A stretch of DNA of 64,000 nt, from assembly GCF_001422285.1 (NCBI RefSeq), contig NZ_LMMO01000007.1, forward strand, positions 611 to 64,610. Direction: 5' to 3'. Source of the stretch: Frigoribacterium sp. Leaf263. GTDB taxonomy: Bacteria; Actinomycetota; Actinomycetes; Actinomycetales; Microbacteriaceae. The translations under genes were made by a program, and so were the position numbers. Position 1 is the stretch's first letter. Every line of letters begins with the position of its first letter. The notes beneath the pieces are model-generated. The model had not been told where the DNA came from, did no database searches, and worked only from the letters and a program-made list of their open reading frames with translations. This document shows positions 32,208 to 39,747 of this stretch, in pieces.

Positions 32208-33158
32208 ATGATCGAAGCCCAGGGCTTGACCAAGAGGTACGGCGCCAAGGTCGCCCTCGACCACGTCTCGTTCACCGTCCGCCCCGGTCTCGTGACCGGG
32301 TTCCTCGGGCCGAACGGCGCCGGCAAATCGACCACGATGCGCATGATCGTCGGTCTCGACCGGCCCACCGCGGGCACCGTCACGGTCAACGGCCGTCGCT
32401 ACGCCGATCACGCCGCGCCCCTGCGCGAGGTGGGCGTGCTGCTCGACGCGAAGGCCGTGCACCGCGGCCGGTCGGCCGCCGACCACCTGCTCGCCATGGC
32501 CGCCACGCACGGCATCGGCAGGTCGCGCGTCAAGGAGGTCATCGCCCTCACCGGTCTCGAATCGGTGGCCAAGAAGCGCGTCGGCGGATTCTCGCTCGGC
32601 ATGGGGCAGCGTCTCGGCATCGCCGCGGCCCTGCTCGGAGACCCCGCGACCGTCATCCTCGACGAGCCCGTCAACGGCCTCGACCCCGAGGGCGTCGTCT
32701 GGGTGCGCACGCTGGCCCGCCACCTGGCGAGCGAGGGTCGCACCGTGTTCCTCTCGTCGCACCTCATGAGCGAGATGGCGCAGACCGCCGACCACCTGAT
32801 CGTGCTCGGTCGGGGTCGTGTGCTCGCCGACTCGCCCGTCAGCGACGTCATCGCCCAGGCCTCGGGCGACGCCGTGCGCGTCCGCAGCCCGCGCGCCGAC
32901 GACCTCGTCGCGCTGGTCGGCCCCGGGTCCGCGACCGCCACGGCGCTCGAGCCCGGACTCGTCGAGCTCCGCGGCGTCAGCGCCGCGCGGGTCGGGGAGC
33001 TCGCCGCGGCATCGGGCATCGTGCTGCACGAGCTGACCCCGCTCGTCCGCTCGCTCGAAGACGCCTACATGACCCTGACGCAGGACTCCGTCGACTACCA
33101 CGCAGGAGGCGCGCCCACCACCGACGCGCCCGTCACCACCGAAGGGGCCCAGCGATGA
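32208..33158 (+). CDS. ABC transporter ATP-binding protein, exporter type (316 aa)
   Basis: DrrA/CcmA-like ATPase: MIEAQGLTKRYGAKVALDHVSF, Walker A GPNGAGKST, signature FSLGMGQRLGIAAALL, Walker B VILDEPVNGLDPEG, H-loop FLSSHLMSEM, and a C-terminal regulatory segment (about 220-300) typical of antibiotic or lipid exporters. ATG 32208 follows GAGGAGAC. Its stop overlaps the permease ATG. The pair is a self-contained exporter; the substrate is unknown. Confidence 0.93.
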   Translation: MIEAQGLTKRYGAKVALDHVSFTVRPGLVTGFLGPNGAGKSTTMRMIVGLDRPTAGTVTVNGRRYADHAAPLREVGVLLDAKAVHRGRSAADHLLAMAATHGIGRSRVKEVIALTGLESVAKKRVGGFSLGMGQRLGIAAALLGDPATVILDEPVNGLDPEGVVWVRTLARHLASEGRTVFLSSHLMSEMAQTADHLIVLGRGRVLADSPVSDVIAQASGDAVRVRSPRADDLVALVGPGSATATALEPGLVELRGVSAARVGELAAASGIVLHELTPLVRSLEDAYMTLTQDSVDYHAGGAPTTDAPVTTEGAQR

Positions 33159-34030
33159 GCACCACCGCTCCCACCCGTTCCACCCGCTCGCGCACCACCG
33201 GCAGCGGCGTCACCTTCGGCGGCGTGCTGCGCTCCGAGTGGATCAAGCTGCGCAGCCTCCGCTCGACCGTGTGGTGCTTCGCGATCATCGCGGTGCTCAT
33301 CATCGGCTTCGGCGCCCTCTTCAGCAGCGTCGCCTCCGGCTTCGAGGGCATGCAGTCGACGCCCGAGCAGGACCAGTCGCTCGCGGCCTCGGTCACCACC
33401 ATCGGCGTCGCCTTCGCCCAGCTCGTCGCCGCCGTCCTCGGCGCCCTGATCATCACCGGCGAGTTCGGCACGGGCATGATCCGCTCGACCTTCACGGCCG
33501 TGCCCCGCCGTACGCCGGCCCTCGTCGCCAAGCTGATCCTCGTCGCCCTCGGCACCTTCGTGGTCTCGGCCGTGAGCCTCGGCATCACGTCGCTGCTGGC
33601 GGTCCCGCTGCTGCGCGGCGTCGACATAGAACTCGATCTCGGCGACGGCCGCTACTGGCTCTCGATGCTCGGCGCCGCGGCGTCGGTGGCCTTCATGGCC
33701 ATGATCTCGTTCGGTCTGGGCATGATCATCCGCAACAGCACCGGCGCCATCGCCGCCGCGATCGGCCTCGTGTTCGTCGTGCCGATCCTCTTCTCGATCG
33801 CCATGGGCCTCGTCGCCGGCACCTGGGTGTACTCGGTGTACGAGTTCATCCCGCCGACCGCGGCCTCGCGTCTCTACGAGTACGTCGTCGACGGCGCCTC
33901 AATGCTCACCGGGCCCGCGATCGACGGGGCCATCCGCCTCGAGGCCTGGCAGGCTCTGCTCGTTCTCGTCGGCTGGGTCGTCGTGCTCTTCGGGGCGGGG
34001 CTCGCCCTCGTCAAGCGTCGCGACGTGTGA
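33155..34030 (+). CDS. ABC-2 type transporter permease (291 aa)
   Basis: Six predicted helices with the order expected for ABC-2 permeases: LRSEWIKLRSLRSTVWCFAIIAVLIIGFGAL, GVAFAQLVAAVLGALIITGEFGTGMIRSTF (the TGEFGTGMIRSTF turn is typical), VALGTFVVSAVSLGITSLL, MISFGLGMIIRNSTGAIAAAIGLVFVVPIL, and a last helix before the tail KRRDV. ATG 33155 overlaps the ATPase stop. It ends before a strong double hairpin. Confidence 0.93.
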   Translation: MSTTAPTRSTRSRTTGSGVTFGGVLRSEWIKLRSLRSTVWCFAIIAVLIIGFGALFSSVASGFEGMQSTPEQDQSLAASVTTIGVAFAQLVAAVLGALIITGEFGTGMIRSTFTAVPRRTPALVAKLILVALGTFVVSAVSLGITSLLAVPLLRGVDIELDLGDGRYWLSMLGAAASVAFMAMISFGLGMIIRNSTGAIAAAIGLVFVVPILFSIAMGLVAGTWVYSVYEFIPPTAASRLYEYVVDGASMLTGPAIDGAIRLEAWQALLVLVGWVVVLFGAGLALVKRRDV

Positions 34031-34064
34031 TCCACCCGCACCGCGCCTCCTCGGCGTGACGACC

Positions 34065-34113
34065 GACGGTCCGGCTCGACCGATCCCCACGGATCGGGAA
34101 GAACCGGACCGTC
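34065..34113 (+). terminator. Nested double-hairpin terminator
   Basis: Outer arms GACGGTCCGG (34065-34074) and CCGGACCGTC (34104-34113) are perfect; an inner perfect stem CCGATCC-4-GGATCGG occupies 34080-34097. It separates the ABC exporter from the MFS gene. Confidence 0.85.
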
Positions 34114-34165
34114 TCGTGCGTTCGGTCACCAGGCACACCCAGCCGTCACCCTCGAGGAGCCCCAT

Positions 34166-35641
34166 TTGACCAGCGCGACATCCCCGACGACGACCACCGA
34201 GCACGTCTCCGACGACGACGGGACGGCGGCGCGCAACAAGCTCGTCATCGGCCTGCTGCTCGTCTCGGCGTTCGTCGTCATCCTCAACGAGACGATCATG
34301 GGCGTGGCCCTCCCGAGCCTGACCCGCGACCTCGGCATCACCGTCACCGCCGGCCAGTGGCTGACCACCGGCTTCATGCTGACGATGGCCGTCGTGATCC
34401 CGATCACCGGGTTCCTGCTGCAGCGGTTCAACACCCGACCCGTGTTCATCACGGCCATGAGCCTGTTCAGCCTCGGCACGGCCATCTCGGCCATCGCGCC
34501 GGGCTTCGGCGTGCTGCTGCTCGGCCGGGTCGTCCAGGCGTCGGGCACGGCCATCATGATGCCGCTGCTCATGACGACGGTCCTCACCCTCGTGCCGCCG
34601 GCCACCCGCGGACGCACGATGGGCAACATCTCGATCGTCATCTCGGTCGCCCCCGCGATCGGGCCGACCATCTCGGGCGTCATCCTCAGCGTGCTCGAGT
34701 GGCGCTTCATGTTCATCCTCGTCCTGCCCATCGCCCTGGCGGCGCTGGCGCTCGGAGCGGCCCGCGTCAAGAACGTGACCACACCGAAGAAGGTGCCGCT
34801 CGACGTGCTGTCGGTGATCCTGTCGGCCTTCGCGTTCGGCGGCATCGTGTTCGGACTGAGCTCGATCGGCGAGGGCGCCGAGGCGGCCGTGCCGGCGTGG
34901 GTGCCGCTCGCCGTGGGCGCCGTCGCGCTCGTCGTCTTCGTGCTGCGTCAGCGTTCGCTGCAGCGTCGGGACCGCGCACTGCTCGACCTCCGCACCTTCT
35001 CGTCGCGCACGTTCACGATCTCGGCGACCGTCCTCGGCATCGGCATGATCGCCCTCTTCGGCACGCTCATCGTCCTGCCGATCTACCTGCAGAACGTCCA
35101 CGGTCTCGACCCGCTGGCGACCGGCCTGCTGCTGCTGCCCGGCGGTCTCGTGCAGGGCCTGCTCTCGCCCGTCGTCGGACGCCTCTTCGACAAGCACGGC
35201 CCGACCGTGCTGCTCGTGCCCGGGACGATCCTCGTCAGCGCCGTGCTCTGGTTCATGTCGACCGTGTCGGAGGCGACGCCCATCCCGATGATCCTCGGAG
35301 CCCACGTGGCGCTGAGCATCGGCCTCGCCCTCATGTTCACCCCGCTGTTCACCTCGGGCCTCGGCTCGCTGCCGTCGAACCTCTACTCGCACGGCAGCGC
35401 CATCGTCGGAACGGTGCAGCAGCTGGCGGGCGCGGCGGGCACAGCCGTCTTCATCACGGTCATGACGCTCGCCACGACCGCCGCAGCTCGGGGCGACGTG
35501 GTGGACGTGGCCGCGACCGGCGCCGGCGTGCGCGCGGCGTTCCTGGTGGGTGCGATCATCTCGGTGTTCGCGGTCGTCGGAGCGTTCTTCGTCCGCCGAC
35601 CGCCGGTGACCGAGGGCGCCGCGCCCGTGTCCGCCCACTAG
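34166..35641 (+). CDS. MFS transporter, DHA2 (EmrB/QacA-like) drug exporter (491 aa)
   Basis: Fourteen-helix proton-driven exporter. Motif A is degenerate but motif C is present (SIVISVAPAIGPTISGVIL), along with LNETIMGVALPSLTRDLGIT at the end of helix 1 and QWLTTGFMLTMAVVIPITGFL. The start is a TTG at 34166 with AGGAG seven bases upstream; no ATG or GTG fits better. Likely multidrug or metabolite efflux. No regulator is adjacent. Confidence 0.92.
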   Translation: MTSATSPTTTTEHVSDDDGTAARNKLVIGLLLVSAFVVILNETIMGVALPSLTRDLGITVTAGQWLTTGFMLTMAVVIPITGFLLQRFNTRPVFITAMSLFSLGTAISAIAPGFGVLLLGRVVQASGTAIMMPLLMTTVLTLVPPATRGRTMGNISIVISVAPAIGPTISGVILSVLEWRFMFILVLPIALAALALGAARVKNVTTPKKVPLDVLSVILSAFAFGGIVFGLSSIGEGAEAAVPAWVPLAVGAVALVVFVLRQRSLQRRDRALLDLRTFSSRTFTISATVLGIGMIALFGTLIVLPIYLQNVHGLDPLATGLLLLPGGLVQGLLSPVVGRLFDKHGPTVLLVPGTILVSAVLWFMSTVSEATPIPMILGAHVALSIGLALMFTPLFTSGLGSLPSNLYSHGSAIVGTVQQLAGAAGTAVFITVMTLATTAAARGDVVDVAATGAGVRAAFLVGAIISVFAVVGAFFVRRPPVTEGAAPVSAH

Positions 35642-35790
35642 CGCCAGCCCGCGCCGGCGCGCCGGCGCCGCACCCGCGCCGGCACCTGGCCCGCGCCGGC
35701 GCCTGGTCCGCGCCGGTGCGCCAGCGCCGGCGCCTGGCCCGCGCCGGGCCCGGCCCGGCCCCGGACCACCCCCCTGGCCACCCGGCACCC
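35642..35790. repeat. GCGCCGGCGC-rich low-complexity spacer
   Basis: About 150 bp of near-repeats of GCGCCGGCGCC and CCTGGCCCGCGCCGG between two convergent genes. Many overlapping palindromes could form a cruciform or serve as a bidirectional terminator. Confidence 0.7.
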
Positions 35791-35808
35791 GCACCCTGCC
35801 CCGCGCTC

Positions 35809-36789
35809 TCAGCCGGCCGCCTCTCCCCTGGTTCGCCCGGTCGGCAACTCCTGCGTCCTGCTGACCCTCGGAACGGCGAGGCGCCAGTGTCTGCGGCCCC
35901 GCGGCCCGAGGACTCGCGGCAGGCAGGAGTTACCGGCGGACACGCGCCTCGGCCCGCCCGCCAGGCCGATCAGCGCGTCGATCGCGGCAGCCGTCGGCCC
36001 CCATGTGTCGCGCACCATCCTCGTGCCCGCCCGGAACGGCACGTGACCTGAGCGTGCGATCGCCGCGTCCTTGAGGCGGTCTTCGTCGAACCGCATCTGG
36101 TGATGCTCACGCCCGTCGGTCTCGAACCCCACGATGCCGTCGACGACCATGTCGATGATCTTTCGCGTGCGTCCGACAGGCACCTGACGCTGAACGACGT
36201 GACCCGCGCGCCGCAGGCGGGTTCCCGCCGCGCTCTCGAGGATGCTCTCCGCGCCTCCGTCGCTCCAGGCCACGAGGCCCGCCGCGTCGGCGCGTCGGCG
36301 CGAGAGCACCTCGACCGCGTCGTCATCGTCGTGGAGGAGACCAGACTGCCGGGCCCAGTCGACGAGTATCACGGCGTCCTCCAGCGTTCGCGCCTCGACG
36401 ACGGCCAGAGCGAGCGCATCCCGAGGATCCACCGACCAGGTCGTCCCCCGCTCGCTGAGCTCCACCCGGTCCCAGACCACTCTCACACCGCGGCGTCGTC
36501 GCAGCCGAGAGGCGGTCTCGGGCACGGAGACCGTGACCGTCGGCCGCGTCCACGACCAGGCCCCCAGCTGACCGAGGGCCGCGGCCCCGGTGAGACGCCC
36601 TCCGATACTGACGGCCACGTACCGGGGGTCGTCCCTGTCCCAAGTCGAGTACCACCCTCGACGCGGCCTCGTGACGCTTCTCGAGCGGACTGCCGCCGTG
36701 AGGTGCCGGTCGGTCGCTCCGTGCGCCACGAGATCGTGCTTATGCAGCAGGCCGCCGGCGGACGAGACGAGTTCAGCGATCGTGGTCAT
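35809..36789 (-). CDS. AbiEi-like / DUF559-type nuclease-fold protein (326 aa)
   Basis: The N-terminal part (MTTIAELVSSAGGLLHKHDLVAHGATDRHLTAAV, RRGWYSTW) resembles the winged-helix of AbiEi-type antitoxins. The C-terminal part has a Vsr/DUF559-like core: IIDMVVDGIVGFETDGREHH, RFDEDRLKDAAIARSGHVPFR. Such two-part proteins are frequent and often standalone in Microbacteriaceae; no partner toxin is next to it. The last about 35 residues (GNSCLPRV...RTQELPTG) are encoded by an inverted-repeat element and are probably not part of the ancestral protein. Confidence 0.75.
   Translation of the reverse strand: MTTIAELVSSAGGLLHKHDLVAHGATDRHLTAAVRSRSVTRPRRGWYSTWDRDDPRYVAVSIGGRLTGAAALGQLGAWSWTRPTVTVSVPETASRLRRRRGVRVVWDRVELSERGTTWSVDPRDALALAVVEARTLEDAVILVDWARQSGLLHDDDDAVEVLSRRRADAAGLVAWSDGGAESILESAAGTRLRRAGHVVQRQVPVGRTRKIIDMVVDGIVGFETDGREHHQMRFDEDRLKDAAIARSGHVPFRAGTRMVRDTWGPTAAAIDALIGLAGGPRRVSAGNSCLPRVLGPRGRRHWRLAVPRVSRTQELPTGRTRGEAAG
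35839..35936. repeat. Inverted-repeat element, copy 1
   Basis: Starts GGTCGGCAACTCCTGC and ends GCAGGAGTTACCGG, about 98 bp, with a GC-rich interior. Homologous to copies 2 (36923) and 3 (37377). It lies within the 3' coding end of the DUF559-like gene. Confidence 0.85.
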
Positions 36790-36922
36790 GCCGACAGATC
36801 GTGCCGATGACACGACGCACCCGCGCGCGCCGATCTCGGCACTGTGGAGGCACCGGTCGCAAGACCCGCTGTGGAGGATCTCCTCGGAGGTCAGCACGTC
36901 ACGGAGGACGATCGGCCTCTCC

Positions 36923-37008
36923 GTCGGCAACTCCTGCGGCGTGCAGTCGGAGTGCTCCTCACCCGACTGCCGCAGGTGCCGGGGCCCCCGCCGCCAGGAG
37001 TTGCCGAC
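36923..37008. repeat. Inverted-repeat element, copy 2
   Basis: Perfect 14-bp terminal inverted repeats GTCGGCAACTCCTG (36923-36936) and CAGGAGTTGCCGAC (36995-37008) enclose about 58 bp. Intergenic. The best-preserved copy. Confidence 0.9.
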
Positions 37009-37060
37009 CGTCACGGAGGGGCGTGTGGGGACGTGCGGACGGCGGGAGTGTGCGGACATG

Positions 37061-37140
37061 GGGGGGACGTTGGGGGCGGACGTGGGGGGACGTTGGGGGC
37101 GGACGTGGGGGGACGTTGGGGGGCGTTGGGGGCGGACGTT
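37061..37140. repeat. G-rich 23-bp tandem repeat
   Basis: Two exact 23-bp units (37061-37083, 37084-37106) and a variant third, each made of G6-ACGTT-G5-CGGACGT. Plus-strand G-runs of five or six recur through 37020-37200, so quadruplex formation is plausible. Confidence 0.9.
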
Positions 37141-37277
37141 GGGGGTGCCGGTTGGTGGGGGTGTGTGGGGACGGTGGGGCGTTGTCAGTGGAGGTCGGGG
37201 GTAGCGGAGACGGAGGCTGGTGAGGGTACTGACCGTCGGGCTGAGCGGCGGCCGCCTCCGGGGCGGCGAGGGCGCGC

Positions 37278-37368
37278 GGCGCACGGCGCACGGCGCACGG
37301 CGCACGGCGCACGGCGCACGGCGCACGGCGGGCGGCGGGCGGCGGGCGGCGGGCGGCGGGCGGCGGGC
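37278..37368. repeat. Heptanucleotide array, GGCGCAC x7 then GGCGGGC x6
   Basis: Thirteen consecutive 7-bp units without interruption: GGCGCAC starting at 37278 and every 7 bp to 37320, then GGCGGGC from 37327 to 37368. It ends ten bases before inverted-repeat copy 3. Confidence 0.93.
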
Positions 37369-37376
37369 GCGGGCGC

Positions 37377-37463
37377 GGCTAACTCCTGCCAGGTGCTGCA
37401 AACCGGCGACGCCACGCCCGCAGACGCCCATCTGCGCAGCCGCAGGCAGGAGTTGCCGACCGG
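37377..37463. repeat. Inverted-repeat element, copy 3
   Basis: Starts GGCTAACTCCTGCC and ends GGCAGGAGTTGCCGACCGG. The left end is slightly degraded. Intergenic, next to the heptamer array. Confidence 0.85.
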
Positions 37464-37602
37464 TCGAGACGAGGAGCTGGGGTGGGGAGGTCGTCGAGGG
37501 CTCGGGGCTGACGGTCGTCGAGGACCCGGGCGTGGAGGAGGGGGTCGCCGAGGGGTTAGGGAGTCGAAGAGCGAGCTTCGACGCGCGAGGGTCGCCGGGG
37601 GG

Positions 37603-38313
37603 TTAGGGCGCGGAGGAGCGGGGGTCGCCGGAGGCGTCGAGGGTGGAGAGGTGAGGGTCGCCGAGGGCCAGGCCGATGTCGATCAGCACCACGCGCCCGG
37701 CGAGGTCGGGGCCGCTCCCCCGCAGCAGCCCGGTCTTGCGGCCGCCGAATGTGACGGTCACGTCCGCCGGGAGCACCAGCTCGGCCGTCCCGACGTCGGG
37801 GTGCAGGCCGCTGGGGATGTCGACGGCGACCACCAGGGCGTCGACGCGTCCGAGCGCCTCGACGATGCGCCCCGCGTCGCCTCGCAGTCCGCCGCTCGCG
37901 CCGATGCCGACCATCCCGTCGAGCACCACGTCGTACCCGCCGACCAGGCCCGGCGCGGTGGCGGGGTCGGTCCAGGGCCCCGGTCCGTCGAGGGTCGCTC
38001 CTGCGGCGAGCGCTGCGGCGAGTGCCACCTCGTGCAGGCGCGAGCCGGTGGGCACGATGGTCACGGCGCCACCCGACGGCACCAGGTCCCGGGCGAGCGC
38101 CGCGCCCGCGTAGAGGGTGTCACCGCCGTTGTCGCCGCTGCCGACGAGCAGCAGCACCCGGCCAGCACTCCCCCGGGAGGCCGAGGAGGCGCGGAGCAGG
38201 TCCCGCACGACCTCCGCGAGCCCTGCGGCGGCCCGCTGCATGAGCGGCTCACCGGCGTCGAGGAGCGGCTTCTCGGCGGCGCGGATCTGAGCGGCGGTCC
38301 AGGCGTCTGTCAT
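37603..38313 (-). CDS. nnrE: NAD(P)H-hydrate epimerase (236 aa)
   Basis: YjeF_N-type epimerase interconverting R- and S-NAD(P)HX in nucleotide repair. Motifs: AEKPLLDAGEPLMQRAA near the N-terminus, VLLLVGSGDNGGDTLYAGAALA, VVLDGMVGIGASGGLRG, ALVVAVDIPSGLHPDVG, VTFGGRKTGLL. The dehydratase half (NnrD) is not fused and not nearby. The last about 15 residues (STLDASGDPRSSAP) are encoded by the degenerate repeat and vary from the family. Confidence 0.93.
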   Translation of the reverse strand: MTDAWTAAQIRAAEKPLLDAGEPLMQRAAAGLAEVVRDLLRASSASRGSAGRVLLLVGSGDNGGDTLYAGAALARDLVPSGGAVTIVPTGSRLHEVALAAALAAGATLDGPGPWTDPATAPGLVGGYDVVLDGMVGIGASGGLRGDAGRIVEALGRVDALVVAVDIPSGLHPDVGTAELVLPADVTVTFGGRKTGLLRGSGPDLAGRVVLIDIGLALGDPHLSTLDASGDPRSSAP

Positions 38314-38608
38314 GACTCCACTCTGCGCCGGGGCGGCACCGCGCCGCTCATCTCACGGCGCGGAGGACGGCCCCCACCCTCGGAGTCCACCACCCTCCGC
38401 CCACCGAAGGCCATCCGCCGCTCTGCGCTGTGGCCCGCTGGCTGGTACCCACCACGCACCACCGGCCACCCGCCACCCGCCACCTACCCCGGGCTGCACC
38501 GCACCCGCCCCCGCCCCCTGCACCCACTGCGGGCCGGGCGGCACCCGCCACCACCACCCACCGGGCCAGGCGGCGCCCGCCCCCGCCGGCCGCTGCCAGA
38601 CTGAGGGG
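38314..38608. other. Divergent spacer between nnrE and hydrolase
   Basis: 295 bp, strongly C-biased on the plus strand (CACCCGCC-type runs) between divergent genes. It must hold both promoters, but no good -35/-10 pair stands out, and no gene is evident. Confidence 0.4.
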
Positions 38609-39406
38609 ATGCGTGCTCAGGCGAACAACCCCGTCGACGGAACCGAGATCGCCTACGAGGTGGGCGGTGACGGCCCGCCGCTCGTGCTCGTGCACGGCTC
38701 GGGTCTCTCGCGCGGCACCTGGCGCGGGCTCGGGTACCTCCGGGACCTGCAGCGCGACTTCACGGTCGTGGCGCTCGACATGCGCGGCCACGGCAAGAGC
38801 GGCAAGCCGCACGACGCCGATTCGTACAGCATGGACCTGCACCGCGGCGACATCGAGGCCGTTCTCGAGGCGACGGGGCTGGCCCCGGCTCACTACGTCG
38901 GCTACTCGTTCGGGGCGCGCATCGGACTCTCGATCGCCGCGCACACCCCGGGTCTGCTCCGTACCTTGACGACCGTCGGGGGCAGCTGGGCTCCGATGAA
39001 CGGCAACATCGGCGCGACCTTCGCGCCCGACTGGCACGAGGCGCTGACGACGGGTGGCATGGCCCGCTTCGTCGAGCGGTGGGGCGAGACGATCGGCCGC
39101 CCGATCGACCCGGAGACCCGTCTCGCCTTCATGCACGACGATCCGGAGGCGCTCGCCGCCTTCTTCACCGCGGCCGAGACCGGGGGCGGCCTCACCGTCG
39201 ACCAGCTCGACTCGGTGACCGTCCCGACCCTGCTGCTCGCCGGCACGCGCGACGTCGACCGGCACCGCGAATCTCAGGAGGCCGCGCGCCGCATGCCCGC
39301 CGCCGTCTTCTACTCGCTCGTCGGCCAGGACCACGCGTCGTCGCTGCTGCCCGTCGATCAGGTGACGGACCTGCTCCGCACGTTCCTCGAGACCGTCGAC
39401 GCCTGA
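38609..39406 (+). CDS. Alpha/beta hydrolase (265 aa)
   Basis: Hydrolase core: LVLVHGSGLSRGTWRGLGYL, ALDMRGHGKSGKPHD, nucleophile YVGYSFGARIGLS, acid LAGTRDVDRHRES, His GQDHASSLLP. The length and MRGHGKS block fit the epoxide-hydrolase, haloperoxidase and esterase group. ATG 38609 has GAGGGG just upstream. A tandem repeat array follows the stop. Confidence 0.9.
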   Translation: MRAQANNPVDGTEIAYEVGGDGPPLVLVHGSGLSRGTWRGLGYLRDLQRDFTVVALDMRGHGKSGKPHDADSYSMDLHRGDIEAVLEATGLAPAHYVGYSFGARIGLSIAAHTPGLLRTLTTVGGSWAPMNGNIGATFAPDWHEALTTGGMARFVERWGETIGRPIDPETRLAFMHDDPEALAAFFTAAETGGGLTVDQLDSVTVPTLLLAGTRDVDRHRESQEAARRMPAAVFYSLVGQDHASSLLPVDQVTDLLRTFLETVDA

Positions 39407-39430
39407 GGGCGCCGCGCCGGCCCGTGCGGA

Positions 39431-39738
39431 CCGAGGAGACGCAGGGCGGCCGGCCGGGAGGGCCCGCGCGCTCGAGCTCCGGCTCGAACGAGCCGAGGAG
39501 GCGCGGGTCGACGGACCAGGGATGCCAGCGCGCTCGAGCCCCGGCCCGAGCAGACCGAGGAGACGCAGGGCGTCCGACCGGGAAGGCCCGCACGCGAGCC
39601 CCGGCCCGAGCGGACCGAGGAGACGCAGGGCGTCCGACCGGGAAGGCCCGCGCGCTCGAGCTCCGGCTCGAACGAGCCGAGGAGGCGCGGGTCGACCGAC
39701 GAGGAAGGCGTGCGCGCTCGGGGCCGCGGGCTGCGAGA
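39431..39738. repeat. Five-copy ~62-bp tandem repeat carrying the dispersed motif
   Basis: The block CCGAGGAGRCGCRGGGCG begins at 39431, 39493, 39555, 39615 and 39677 (spacing 62, 62, 60, 62). Each unit continues GACCGGGAAGGCCCGCGCG... and ends in a GAGCTCCGGCTCGAACGAG or GAGCCCCGGCCCGAGC segment. Copies 3 and 4 are nearly identical over 60 bp. The array fills the 341-bp space between the hydrolase stop and the amine oxidase start. Confidence 0.95.
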
Positions 39739-39747
39739 ATCGGGAGC

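Larger units (their letters stand above)
36790..37602. other. Gene-free block of 813 bp made mostly of repeats
   Basis: This stretch between the DUF559-like gene and nnrE holds inverted-repeat copies 2 and 3, the G-rich 23-bp repeats, the heptamer array and, at 37545-37670, a degenerate GGTCGCCGRRGG repeat that extends into the nnrE 3' end. No convincing coding region lies in it; open frames are compositional. Confidence 0.8.

Noticed and set aside
35809-36789. Complete toxin-antitoxin or restriction module
   Set aside because: Only one gene is present; neighbours are an MFS exporter and repeats. No toxin partner or methyltransferase is seen.
37009-37375. Replication origin or DnaA-box cluster in the repeat block
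   Set aside because: No DnaA boxes, no AT-rich unwinding region and no replication genes nearby; repeats are G-rich.
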